Shown in pieces: positions 1 through 7,853 of a stretch of 64,000 nt of DNA. The notes under the pieces were generated by a model. That model had not been told where the DNA came from. It saw nothing but the letters and a program-made list of their open reading frames with translations, and did not search any database. The translations under genes were made by a program, and so were the position numbers. The stretch is from Desulfovibrio porci (GTDB taxonomy: Bacteria; Desulfobacterota; Desulfovibrionia; Desulfovibrionales; Desulfovibrionaceae). The stretch is from positions 62,001 to 126,000 of the forward strand of contig NZ_VUMH01000011.1 in assembly GCF_009696265.1 (NCBI RefSeq). Direction: 5' to 3'. Within the stretch, counting starts at the first letter, position 1; each line of letters begins with the position of its first letter.

Positions 1-1
1 G

Positions 2-724
2 CTGGCCAGAAAACACGGCTTTCAGGGCGACAAGGATACGCCGCCTTTCCATCTGCGGACGTTTCTGACGGCCTGCGGCAGGTCCGGTTTCGCCTTGGCC
101 ACTCCCGTCATCATTCTGGGCTCCATCTATTCCGGCATGGCCACGCCCGTGGAAGCCTCGGTCATCGCCATCTTCTGGGCGCTGTTCGTGGGCGTATGCA
201 TCAACAAGGCCCTTTCATGGAGGCATATTTACGATTCCCTGCTGGAAGGGGCCATGTTTTGCGGCACCGTCCTGCTGATCGTCGGGGTGTCCACCCTGTT
301 CGGAAAAATCCTGACGTATGAGGAAGCGCCGCAACAACTGGCCCGGCTCGTGCTGCAGATTTCCGACACGCCGGAAACAGTGCTGCTGATGATTATCGCC
401 GTACTGTATTTTCTGGGCATGTTCATGGAAACCCTGTCCACCATCATCATCCTTGTGCCGGTGCTGCTGCCCATGATCAATACGCTCGGCATAGATCTCA
501 TCCATTTCGGAATCATTCTGGTGGTCACCAACAATGTGGCCATGCTGACGCCGCCATTGGGCGTCAACCTGTTCATATCCTCACGCCTGGCGGGAATCAC
601 GGTGGAACAGAACTCTATTGCCGTGCTTCCCTATCTGCTCTGCCTGACCGTGTGCATTCTGATTTTTACCTTTTTCCCCGGCGTATGCACATGGCTGCCC
701 CGCGTCATGGGCTATGGGGGCTAG
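2..724 (+). CDS. TRAP transporter large permease, DctM type (C-terminal part)
   Basis: The reading frame is open from the first full codon, so the gene starts outside the window; about 240 residues of the end are present. The protein is very hydrophobic, with repeated membrane helices. It carries the GMATPVEA stretch typical of DctM, and near the end LTPPLGVN, a family signature. DctM is the large membrane subunit that moves carboxylate solutes into the cytoplasm using an ion gradient, together with DctQ and a periplasmic DctP receptor, which would lie upstream. The gene points towards the redox/dehydratase operon starting at 1070, so its substrate may be the acid processed there; that link is inferred from position only. 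A strong hairpin and a new promoter separate the two. Confidence 0.93.
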   Translation: MARKHGFQGDKDTPPFHLRTFLTACGRSGFALATPVIILGSIYSGMATPVEASVIAIFWALFVGVCINKALSWRHIYDSLLEGAMFCGTVLLIVGVSTLFGKILTYEEAPQQLARLVLQISDTPETVLLMIIAVLYFLGMFMETLSTIIILVPVLLPMINTLGIDLIHFGIILVVTNNVAMLTPPLGVNLFISSRLAGITVEQNSIAVLPYLLCLTVCILIFTFFPGVCTWLPRVMGYGG

Positions 725-791
725 AAAAAGCGCGCGTCTCATCCGGGGCATTGCCGTGAACGCCGCCGGCTTCATGCCCCCCAGCTTCACA

Positions 792-821
792 CGAACCGCC
801 GGGGCATGCCCCGGCGGTTCG
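792..821 (+). terminator. Strong hairpin after the TRAP gene, possible terminator
   Basis: A perfect 14-bp GC-rich inverted repeat (792-805 with 808-821) has only a 2-nt centre, so the real loop is larger. No long T-run follows, only a loose CTCTTTCCC, so intrinsic termination is uncertain. It may instead stabilise the 3' end of the TRAP mRNA. Confidence 0.5.
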
Positions 822-1006
822 CGGTCTTCGCTCTTTCCCTGCCGGTCATTCCACGCGTCCGGCCCTTCCTGCCCTGACGGCCATGCGGGCTTTTTCGCCC
901 GGATGCGGGCAGCAAATCGTCCTTATTTGGGCAGCCGCCTGGGGCAAGGGGGGAGCATCAAAGACAAAACTGCAAAAAATCAATGTGTTACATAAAAAAA
1001 TTAAGC

Positions 1007-1021
1007 TGGCACCATCTTTGC
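1007..1021 (+). promoter_or_regulatory. Sigma-54 (-24/-12) promoter of the redox operon
   Basis: TGGCAC, five bases, then TTGC, followed by T. The essential GG (1008-1009) and GC (1020-1021) are exactly 10 bases apart, and the match to TGGCAC-N5-TTGCA is near perfect. It lies about 50 nt upstream of the flavoprotein start, behind an AT-rich stretch (960-1006). A sigma-54 enhancer-binding protein is encoded facing the end of the same operon (9913-11394), which makes it the likely activator. The rest of the 725-1069 gap shows the hairpin at 792, a weak ATGT-GTT-ACAT dyad (983-993) and no convincing gene. Confidence 0.8.
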
Positions 1022-1069
1022 TGATTCAAGGCAACGCAGCTGCCGCAATGTTTTACAGGGGTAAATCTT

Positions 1070-2797
1070 ATGAATGCGGACTACAAAGTGGATTTGCTGG
1101 TGCTGGGCATGGGCGCGGCGGCGCAACTGGCCGCCATTTACGCTCATGACGCAGACCCGGACCTGAACATCCTCATCGCCACCAAGGCGCTGAAAGGCAA
1201 GGGCGGATGCAGCCGCATGGTTCAGGGCGGCTTCAATGTGGTGCTTGACCCCGGCGATTCCCATGAAAAACACCTCATGGATACGCTCAAGGGCGGCCAG
1301 TACATCAATGATCAGGATCTGGCCCTGGCTCTGGTGGAACAGGCCACGCCCACGGTCAAGGAACTGGAAACCGTCTGCGGCTGCTTTTTCGACCGCCGCC
1401 CGGACGGGCACATCCATCAGAAAGCCTTTGCCGGGCAGTGTTTCGACCGCACGGTGCACAAAGGCGACCTGACGGGCATCGAAATCATCAGCCGCACCAC
1501 GGAACAGATCTTCAAGCGCCGGATTCCGGTGCTGGAAGAAACCCGCGCCGTGGAACTGCTGCTGGACGCCGAGGGAAACACGGTCACCGGCGCGCTGCTC
1601 TACAATATGCGCAGCGGCGCATTCGTCACCGTGGAGGCCGCGGCCACTCTGGTGGCCACGGGCGGCGGCCCCACCCAGTACCGCTTCCACGCCCCCGGCC
1701 CGGAAAAATCCGCGGACGGCATCGCCATGCTGTACCGGGCGGGCGCGCTGATGCGCGACATGGAAATGATCCAGTTCCATCCCACGGGCCTGATCATTCC
1801 CGGCAGCGTGGTGGCCGGGGCTCTGCTGGAAGAAGGCCTGCGCGGCGCGGGAGCCCACCTCTACAACGGCGAGGGCGAGCGCTACATGCTCAAATACGCG
1901 CCGGACGTGGCCGAACGCGCCACGCGCGACGTGGTCAGTCGTTCCGCCTACCTGGAAATGATGGCCGGGCGCGCCTGTCCCGAAGGCGGTGTGCGCATTG
2001 ACGCGGCCCACCTCGGCGCGGACTTCGTGCTCAAAAGCTTCCCCGGCATGGCCGAGCGTTGCGCCCAGTTCAAATATGATCTGGCCCACGGCATGGTGCC
2101 CGTGTCGCCCTCGGCCCACTTCTTCATGGGCGGGGCGGCCATCGGCGTGGACTGCCGGGCCTCTCTGGACAAGCTCTTCGTGGCCGGCGAGGACGCCGGC
2201 GGCGTGCACGGGGCCAACCGCCTGGGCGGCAACGGCATCGGCGAATCCTGCGTCTACGGCCGTCTGGCCGGCAAGTCCATCGCCGCCTATCTCTCCAGGC
2301 CGGAAAACCGCCGCATCAAGGACAGCGCGCCGGGCATGGCCAAGGAAGCCATGGCCCGCATCAGCGAACCGCTCAGCCGCAGGGGCGGCCCCTCGCCCTT
2401 CGACAACCGCCGTGAAATTCAGGAGACCAACTGGGTCAAGGTGGGCGTGGTGCGCAAGGAATCCGCCCTGGAAGAGGCTCTCACCGACTTCGCCGGACTG
2501 CGCCGGGATGTGGAGCGGGCCAGCGTGAGCGGGCGACAGGCCTACAACATGCAGTTCAACACCCATCTGGACACCCTGAACATGATCGACGTTTCCGTCA
2601 TGGCCGCCACTTCCGCGCTGCAGCGCCAGGAAACCAGAGGCGCGCACACCCGCGAGGATTTCCCCGGGCAGCGCGACGACTACGGCCTGTTCAACACCTT
2701 CATGTGGCGCGGCGAGGACGGCCTGCCGGTCTTTGAAAAGCGGGAAGTGGTCTTCAGGCACAAGTCGCTTGAGGCCTGTCAGAAGCACAAAAAATAA
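1070..2797 (+). CDS. frdA: Fumarate reductase/succinate dehydrogenase-type flavoprotein subunit
   Basis: 575 residues, the size of FrdA/SdhA. An N-terminal FAD-binding fold (VLGMGAAA, residues 11-18, with Ala in place of the third Gly) is followed by the catalytic signatures: FHPTG (~235), LLEEGLRG (~253), RDVVSRS (~286, with the proton-shuttle Arg), SAHFFMGG (~349) and HGANRLGGN (~380). The residues that bind and reduce fumarate or oxidise succinate are therefore present. Next to QGG (52-54), where SdhA/FrdA carry the His that binds FAD covalently, this protein has Cys-Ser-Arg, so FAD may be held non-covalently as in L-aspartate oxidase. The neighbouring FeS and haem-b subunits argue for a membrane-bound fumarate reductase/succinate dehydrogenase rather than NadB. 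An AGGGG ribosome site supports the ATG at 1070. The product acts in the cytoplasm, docked to the membrane. Confidence 0.85.
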   Translation: MNADYKVDLLVLGMGAAAQLAAIYAHDADPDLNILIATKALKGKGGCSRMVQGGFNVVLDPGDSHEKHLMDTLKGGQYINDQDLALALVEQATPTVKELETVCGCFFDRRPDGHIHQKAFAGQCFDRTVHKGDLTGIEIISRTTEQIFKRRIPVLEETRAVELLLDAEGNTVTGALLYNMRSGAFVTVEAAATLVATGGGPTQYRFHAPGPEKSADGIAMLYRAGALMRDMEMIQFHPTGLIIPGSVVAGALLEEGLRGAGAHLYNGEGERYMLKYAPDVAERATRDVVSRSAYLEMMAGRACPEGGVRIDAAHLGADFVLKSFPGMAERCAQFKYDLAHGMVPVSPSAHFFMGGAAIGVDCRASLDKLFVAGEDAGGVHGANRLGGNGIGESCVYGRLAGKSIAAYLSRPENRRIKDSAPGMAKEAMARISEPLSRRGGPSPFDNRREIQETNWVKVGVVRKESALEEALTDFAGLRRDVERASVSGRQAYNMQFNTHLDTLNMIDVSVMAATSALQRQETRGAHTREDFPGQRDDYGLFNTFMWRGEDGLPVFEKREVVFRHKSLEACQKHKK

Positions 2798-2826
2798 GGT
2801 TCCACACGCAAACAATGGGGGAAATG

Positions 2827-3165
2827 ATGAATACGCCCGAACTTGACTACAGAAAACCCATGCAATGGGGAGAAATCGATCCGTACCGGCGCGGGCGCGC
2901 GCATGTGGGCATGTGGGCCTGGCTGCTGCAACGCGTCAGCGCCGTCTTTATCGTGCTGCTGCTGATCCTGCACCTCTGCTTCACCTACAAGCCCTATGTC
3001 CAGTTTCTTCTGCTGCTGGCCGTAACCCTGCACGCCTCGCTGGGCATCCGCGTCATCCTGCTGGACTTCAACCTCGCCAAGATATGTTCCGCGCGCCGCC
3101 TGGTGCCCTGGACGCTGGGCCTGGGGCTTACCGCCGCGCTGATCGCATGGTTCGCCATCTATTAA
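2827..3165 (+). CDS. Small haem-b membrane anchor, SdhC/SdhD-like
   Basis: About 112 residues with three hydrophobic helices. The first carries LLQRVSAVF and a following LHLCF; the second carries LHASLGIRV. Both match SdhC/SdhD-type anchors, where such His residues ligate haem b and the Arg/Ser line the quinone site. A single small three-helix anchor would have to form a dimer or pair with the cytochrome b encoded downstream. An ATG at 2815 lies in frame, but a GGGGGA ribosome site (2817-2822) points to 2827 (or 2824). It sits between the flavoprotein and iron-sulfur genes, the usual place for the anchor of a fumarate reductase or succinate dehydrogenase. Confidence 0.75.
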   Translation: MNTPELDYRKPMQWGEIDPYRRGRAHVGMWAWLLQRVSAVFIVLLLILHLCFTYKPYVQFLLLLAVTLHASLGIRVILLDFNLAKICSARRLVPWTLGLGLTAALIAWFAIY

Positions 3166-3177
3166 ACGGAGGACGCC

Positions 3178-4515
3178 ATGCAATCTTCAAGCAATACGCG
3201 CACAGTAAGGATATTCCGCTATGACCCGGAAAAGGGCGGGGAAGGGAGTTTCCTGAGCTACACTCTGGATATACCCGATCCCGACACCACCACCATTCTG
3301 GACGTGCTGCTGCGCATTCAGAAAGAACAGGATCCGAGCATCGCCTTCCGTTTCGCCTGCCGCGTGAACATGTGCGGCTCCTGCGGCATGGTCATCAACG
3401 GGCGCGAGGGCCTGGCCTGCAAAACCAACGTCTGCGACCTGCCCGCCGGGCAGGACATCACCCTGCGGCCCCTGAACCATTTTCCCGTCATCAAGGATCT
3501 GGTGGTGGACATGGGACCGTTTTTCGCCAAGTACGAAGACGCCCTGCCCTTCTTCGAGCCCAGGGAAAAACGCGACGAGCCCTACGTCATCAAGCCGGAC
3601 GACCAGAACCGTGTGGACATCGGCATGGCCACGGACTGCATCGCCTGCGGCTGCTGCGTGTCGAGCTGCACCATGGTGGACAGCCACGAGGGCTATTGCG
3701 GCCCGGCGGCCCTGAACCGCGCCTTCACCCTGCTGGCCGACGAACGCGACGCGCTCTTCGAGGCCCGCCTGACCAAGGCCCTGGACAGCTGCTACAACTG
3801 CCGCACCGAATTCAACTGCACGGAAGTCTGTCCCAAATCCATCAGCGGCACGCGGGCCATCAAGTACATCCAGCGCCTGGCCCTGAAAAACCTCAAGGCC
3901 GTCAAGCCCCTGCCGCCCCATCCCGCCGAGCTGGCCGGGCAAGAAGCGGCGGAAAAAAGCGCTCCGGCCCCGGCGGGCCAGGTGGAAACGGCAGCGGAAG
4001 CGCGGAGCGGCCGTACCGCTGAAAACACACGGCCCTGCGCCTGCTACGCGTCCGACGCCTCCCGCCGTTCCTTCCTCAAGGGCGCCGGCGGCCTGGTGGG
4101 CGCGGGCATCGTGGTTTCTCTGGGCGCGGTGCTGGGCGTCAGCGCCGTGGGCCCCACGCTGGGAAATCAGCCCAGCCAATGGGTGAACGCCGGGCCGGAA
4201 AAGGACTTCCCGGTGGGCGGCATCACCAGCGTGACCCTGCATTACAAACGCAGTCAGGCTTTCCACTCCGAGGAAAAGGAAGTGCCCGTGCTGGTGCGCC
4301 GCGATTCGGAACAGGATTTCATCTGTTTCAGCAGCAGTTGCCCGCATCTGGGCTGCGCCGTGAGCTGGGACGAGCTTTCCCGGCGCTTCAAGTGCGCCTG
4401 CCATGGCGGAGCGTTCGACCGGGACGGCAAGGTCATCGCCGGTCCGCCGCCGTCGCCTCTGCCTCGGCTGCCCTGGAAGCTGGAAAACGGCATTCTTAAG
4501 GTGGAGGTAGTCTAA
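3178..4515 (+). CDS. FrdB/SdhB iron-sulfur subunit fused to a Tat-anchored Rieske protein
   Basis: 445 residues in one open frame. Residues 1-240 form an FrdB/SdhB subunit: [2Fe-2S] ligands Cys61, 66, 69 and 81 (C-x4-C-x2-C-x11-C), then Cys154, 157, 160 and 164 and Cys208, 214 and 218 for the [4Fe-4S] and [3Fe-4S] clusters. A Pro/Ala-rich linker (241-290) leads to a twin-arginine motif SRRSFLK (295-301) and one hydrophobic helix (~302-325). Residues 330-445 are a Rieske domain: Cys388-x-His390-xx-Cys393 and Cys406-x-Cys408-His409. If the Tat motif works internally, the FrdB half stays in the cytoplasm and the Rieske half crosses to the periplasm. GGAGG precedes the ATG. The stop overlaps the next start (TAATG), implying coupled translation with the cytochrome b. 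I know of no standard family with this fusion. Confidence 0.88.
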   Translation: MQSSSNTRTVRIFRYDPEKGGEGSFLSYTLDIPDPDTTTILDVLLRIQKEQDPSIAFRFACRVNMCGSCGMVINGREGLACKTNVCDLPAGQDITLRPLNHFPVIKDLVVDMGPFFAKYEDALPFFEPREKRDEPYVIKPDDQNRVDIGMATDCIACGCCVSSCTMVDSHEGYCGPAALNRAFTLLADERDALFEARLTKALDSCYNCRTEFNCTEVCPKSISGTRAIKYIQRLALKNLKAVKPLPPHPAELAGQEAAEKSAPAPAGQVETAAEARSGRTAENTRPCACYASDASRRSFLKGAGGLVGAGIVVSLGAVLGVSAVGPTLGNQPSQWVNAGPEKDFPVGGITSVTLHYKRSQAFHSEEKEVPVLVRRDSEQDFICFSSSCPHLGCAVSWDELSRRFKCACHGGAFDRDGKVIAGPPPSPLPRLPWKLENGILKVEVV

Positions 4516-5975
4516 TGAGCTTCCGGAACGACATCGGCTGGGACAAGCATCTCAAGCCCTTCCTGTACAAAAGGCTGCCGGACCGCACCGGCTGGAGCGC
4601 CGTGCTGGGCACGCTCTGCGCGCTGACCTTCATTGTCCTGGTGGTGACCGGCATGATTCTGGCCTTCTATTATGTGCCGTCGCCGGACAAGGCCTGGGAT
4701 TCCGTGCAATACATCAGCAATGACGTGCCCCTGGGCAATATCCTGCGCGGGCTGCACCACTGGGGCGCGGGCCTGATGGTCTTTCTGGTCTTCTGTCATC
4801 TGATGGTGACCTATATGCACGGCTCCTACGCCAAGCCGCGCCAGCTTACCTGGCTCACCGGCGTCTGCCTCTTTCTGGTCACCCTGGGCCTGGGCTTCAC
4901 CGGCTATCTGCTGCCCTGGGACATGAAAGCCTACTGGGCCACGGTGGTCGGGGCCAACATTCCCAACCAGTACCCCGGCGTGGGCAATTACATCACCCGC
5001 TTCATTCTGGGCGGCAACGACATCTCTGGCTTCACGCTCTCACGCTTCTATTCCGTGCATACCCTGATTCTGCCCGCCTGTCTGCTGCTGCTCATGGCCG
5101 TGCACATCTATCTGATTCGCATCCACAACATCTCGGACCCGCGCGAGCGCCTGGCAGGCGAGATTCTGCCGCCTTCCGACGGCAAGCCCTACCGCTTCTA
5201 CCCCGAGCATATCAACCGCACCACCCTGGCCTTCGGCCTCGTCTTCGCGGGTCTGCTGCTGCTGGCCCACTACGCGCCGCCGCATATGGAAGCCAGGGCC
5301 GGCACCTTCATTCCCGACTATCTGCCCCGGCCCGAGTGGTACTATATGTGGCTCTTCCAGCTGCTGACCTACTTCACCGGCTCCTGGGAGATGATCGGCA
5401 GCCTCTTTCTTTTCGGCGGCGGCCTCGTCATGCTCTTCGGCGTGCCCTTTTTCAGCGAAAGCAGGCTCAAGGGCGTGGGCAACAGGCCCGTGTCCCTGGC
5501 CGTGGCCGTCACCTTTATGGTCTGCATCGTCTATCTCACGCTCATGGCCTACTCCGAGGCCGCTCCCTACAACAAGTTCCTGACGCTGCCGGACAAGCCC
5601 ATGAGCGAACAGGCCCGGCGCGGCATGTTCCTCTATGCGGAGCGCGAATGCTCCTACTGCCACAACATCATGGGCAAGGGCGGCCACCGCACCGGGCCGG
5701 ACATGAGCAACATGGTCAGAAAAGGCAGAAGCGAACAGTATCTGGCGGACTACATCAAAAATCCGCTCAAGGTCTACTCTTCGTCCACCATGCCGGCCTA
5801 TGACCTGACGCCCGAACAGCTCAAGGACATGGCGGCCTTCCTGCTATCCCTGGATTTCAGGGGCGTGAAGCCCGTGGCGAAGCCGGTCAGCGAAATTCTC
5901 GGGACGAAAAAATCCGGGCAGACCGGGCACGCGCAGCAACCGGACGCCGACGCGGCTGCCGCGTCCGGCTCCTAA
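4515..5975 (+). CDS. Cytochrome b (b6/petD-like) fused to a monohaem cytochrome c
   Basis: 486 residues. The N-terminal part is a cytochrome b: haem ligands His81/His95 in one helix and His182/His197 in another (14 residues between the second pair, as in b6 and epsilon-type cytochromes b), then a subunit-IV part with the PEWY quinol-oxidation motif at 273-276. After about eight helices comes a C-terminal cytochrome c domain with CSYCH (379-383) and a probable Met ligand in STMPAY (Met426). This is the core of a quinol:cytochrome c oxidoreductase without a separate cytochrome c1. Together with the Rieske fusion just upstream it gives a complete bc-type complex whose Rieske subunit is covalently tied to a fumarate reductase/succinate dehydrogenase subunit. 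The start overlaps the previous stop by one base. Confidence 0.9.
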   Translation: MSFRNDIGWDKHLKPFLYKRLPDRTGWSAVLGTLCALTFIVLVVTGMILAFYYVPSPDKAWDSVQYISNDVPLGNILRGLHHWGAGLMVFLVFCHLMVTYMHGSYAKPRQLTWLTGVCLFLVTLGLGFTGYLLPWDMKAYWATVVGANIPNQYPGVGNYITRFILGGNDISGFTLSRFYSVHTLILPACLLLLMAVHIYLIRIHNISDPRERLAGEILPPSDGKPYRFYPEHINRTTLAFGLVFAGLLLLAHYAPPHMEARAGTFIPDYLPRPEWYYMWLFQLLTYFTGSWEMIGSLFLFGGGLVMLFGVPFFSESRLKGVGNRPVSLAVAVTFMVCIVYLTLMAYSEAAPYNKFLTLPDKPMSEQARRGMFLYAERECSYCHNIMGKGGHRTGPDMSNMVRKGRSEQYLADYIKNPLKVYSSSTMPAYDLTPEQLKDMAAFLLSLDFRGVKPVAKPVSEILGTKKSGQTGHAQQPDADAAAASGS

Positions 5976-5988
5976 GGAGGAACTCTGT

Positions 5989-6870
5989 ATGGATACCTTT
6001 GATTACGCCATCGTGGAAGAAGCGGCCAAGCAATGCTACATCAAGGCGCTCTGCGACCTGCCGCCCGACGTGCGCGCGGCCCTGAAAAAGGCCTATGACA
6101 GGGAAACCAAGCCCGCTGCCCGCAGCGTTTTCGAGGCCATGTTCAAGGCCATTGAAATCGCGGACAGCAAGAAGACCCTGCTCTGCCAGGACACGGGCCT
6201 GCCCATCTACAAGGTGCGCATCGGTTCGGCCTACGCCTGGAACGGCGCGAAAATCAAGGCCGCCCTCTATGAAGGGGCCAAGCGCGCCACGCAGGAATTC
6301 CCCTTCCGCAGCAGCTCCACCCACACCATCACCCGGGTCAATCCCCAGACCTCGGTAGGGCCCGGCCTGCCCGTGACCTACTTCGACTTTGACGGGGACA
6401 GCGCGAATCTGGACATTCTGATGGTTCCCAAGGGCTCCGGCTCGGAGAACATGAGCCAGATGAAAATGTTCTACCCGCAGCACGGCATCAAGGCCGTGAA
6501 GAAATTCATTCTGGACGCGGTCATTGAAAGCGGCGCCAATCCCTGCCCTCCGGGCATCATCGGCGTGGGTCTGGGCGGCACCGCCGACCTGGTCATGAAA
6601 CTGGCCAAAGACGCCATCGCCCGGCCCGTGGGCCAGCGCAACCCCGACCCCATGCTGGCCGAAATGGAAGAGGAGCTGGAAGAGGCCATCAACGCCACGG
6701 GGCGCGGCCCCATGGGTCTGGGCGGCGACGTGTCCTGTCTGGCCGTGCACATCGAGAGCGCCTACACCCACATCACCCAGAACCCCGTGGCCGTGAACAC
6801 CCAGTGCTGGCCCGCGCGCCGGGCCCGCGCCGTCATCACGCCCGCCGGCGAAGTGGCCTACGGATATTAA
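5989..6870 (+). CDS. Class I fumarase / L-tartrate dehydratase, alpha subunit
   Basis: 293 residues, the size of the separate alpha subunit of two-subunit class I (4Fe-4S) fumarases and of TtdA. Signatures: LLCQDTGLP (~63-71), GSGSEN (~150), NPCPPGIIGVG (~184), TGRGPMGLGG (~234) and QCWPARRA near the end; the three Cys are the likely cluster ligands. The reaction is reversible (de)hydration of a C4 hydroxy acid: malate/fumarate, or tartrate to oxaloacetate. The sequence alone does not separate the two, but following a fumarate reductase module favours fumarase. A strong AAGGAGGA ribosome site stands before the ATG. It is probably co-transcribed with the redox genes, as the gap to the cytochrome b gene is 13 nt. 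Confidence 0.85.
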   Translation: MDTFDYAIVEEAAKQCYIKALCDLPPDVRAALKKAYDRETKPAARSVFEAMFKAIEIADSKKTLLCQDTGLPIYKVRIGSAYAWNGAKIKAALYEGAKRATQEFPFRSSSTHTITRVNPQTSVGPGLPVTYFDFDGDSANLDILMVPKGSGSENMSQMKMFYPQHGIKAVKKFILDAVIESGANPCPPGIIGVGLGGTADLVMKLAKDAIARPVGQRNPDPMLAEMEEELEEAINATGRGPMGLGGDVSCLAVHIESAYTHITQNPVAVNTQCWPARRARAVITPAGEVAYGY

Positions 6871-6880
6871 GGAGGCAGCC

Positions 6881-7474
6881 ATGAGCAAAATCCACCATCT
6901 CGCGTCGCCTTTTTCCGAAGAGGTCATCCGGAGCCTGCACGCCGGGGACATCGTCTACTTTGACGGTCCGCTGTTCGGCATCCGCGATCTGACCCAGATC
7001 CATATTTTCGACCACAACAATCCCCCGCCGGTGAGCCTGGCGGGCATGCCCTGCATCCACACCGCGCCCAGCCTGCGCAAGAACGGCGACAAGTGGGAGA
7101 AAATCTGCGTGGGCACCACCACCAGCACGCGCATGGAGCGCTTCACGCCCGGACTCATCGGCCGGTACGGGGTGCGGGCCATCATCGGCAAGGGCGGCCT
7201 GTATCAGGACAGCCTGGAGGCCATGAAAAAATACGGCGCCGTGTACCTGGCCATTGTGGGCGGCGCGGCGGCCCTGGAAACCGAACAGATTGAAGAGGTG
7301 GAGCAGGTCTATTTCGAAGAGCTGCATCCCGAAGCCCTTTACCGCTTCCGGGTGAAAAACTTCGGACCACTGACCGTGGCCATGGACAGCCACGGCGTGC
7401 ATCTCTACGAGCGGGTCAATGAAAGCATCAAGGAAAAACTGCCCGGCATATACGCCAAACTCGGCGTGTTGTAG
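6881..7474 (+). CDS. Class I fumarase / L-tartrate dehydratase, beta subunit
   Basis: 197 residues, the size of the beta subunit. Contains GTTTSTRMERFTP (~79-91) and AIIGKGGLY (~105), the substrate-binding and catalytic signatures of the fumarase C-terminal domain, and a late DSHGVHLY in place of the commoner D-xx-G-x-SLY. It follows the alpha subunit by 10 nt with a GGAGG ribosome site, so a two-subunit enzyme is certain in form. Exact substrate (malate/fumarate, tartrate or a related hydroxy acid) is open. Cytoplasmic. Confidence 0.85.
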   Translation: MSKIHHLASPFSEEVIRSLHAGDIVYFDGPLFGIRDLTQIHIFDHNNPPPVSLAGMPCIHTAPSLRKNGDKWEKICVGTTTSTRMERFTPGLIGRYGVRAIIGKGGLYQDSLEAMKKYGAVYLAIVGGAAALETEQIEEVEQVYFEELHPEALYRFRVKNFGPLTVAMDSHGVHLYERVNESIKEKLPGIYAKLGVL

Positions 7475-7565
7475 GCAGAGATCCATGCCCGCCGGCCAGG
7501 GCGGATATCTCCCGAACAGCGGCATGCGTATCGGCCGGAGCATGCGCAACCTTTTTGGAGGACAT

Positions 7566-7850
7566 ATGGGCGTTGATTTTGTTGTTCACGAAAAAGGCGA
7601 CGGCGTGGGCGTTGTGGTCGTGGAAGGCCTGAAAAAGGGGCAGGAATGCACCGGCTGGATCATGCAGGAGGACGAGTTGATCACCTTCAAGATCCTGGAC
7701 GACATCCCCATCGGCCATAAGGTGGCCCTGCACAATTTCGCAGTCAACGACACGGTCATCAAATACGGCACGGACATCGGCAAGGTGGTGCAGCCCATCA
7801 AACAGGGCGAACACCTGCATGTGCACAACGTCAAAACCAAGAGGTGGTAG
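7566..7850 (+). CDS. UxaA-family lyase small subunit (SAF domain), possibly SuyA-like
   Basis: 94 residues, a stand-alone SAF domain. DDIPIGHKVAL and EHLHVHN are the recognisable SAF/UxaA N-terminal motifs. The open frame reaches further upstream, but GGAG at 7557 before the ATG at 7566 sets the start. It forms a split enzyme with the gene starting at 7854. Families with this split organisation include altronate dehydratases and (2R)-sulfolactate sulfo-lyase (SuyAB). The second subunit resembles my recollection of SuyB more than classical UxaA, so a sulfolactate-to-pyruvate-plus-sulfite role is possible but unproven. Confidence 0.75.
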   Translation: MGVDFVVHEKGDGVGVVVVEGLKKGQECTGWIMQEDELITFKILDDIPIGHKVALHNFAVNDTVIKYGTDIGKVVQPIKQGEHLHVHNVKTKRW

Positions 7851-7853
7851 AAC

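Noticed and set aside
714-995. 93-codon plus-strand frame after the TRAP gene
   Set aside because: Cys/Arg/Ser-rich translation across a hairpin and promoter region; no ribosome site.
1001-2815. 604-codon open frame on the minus strand across the flavoprotein gene
   Set aside because: Shadow of a GC-rich gene: the plus strand has family motifs, and the minus product is a His/Ala/Gly-rich composition with none.
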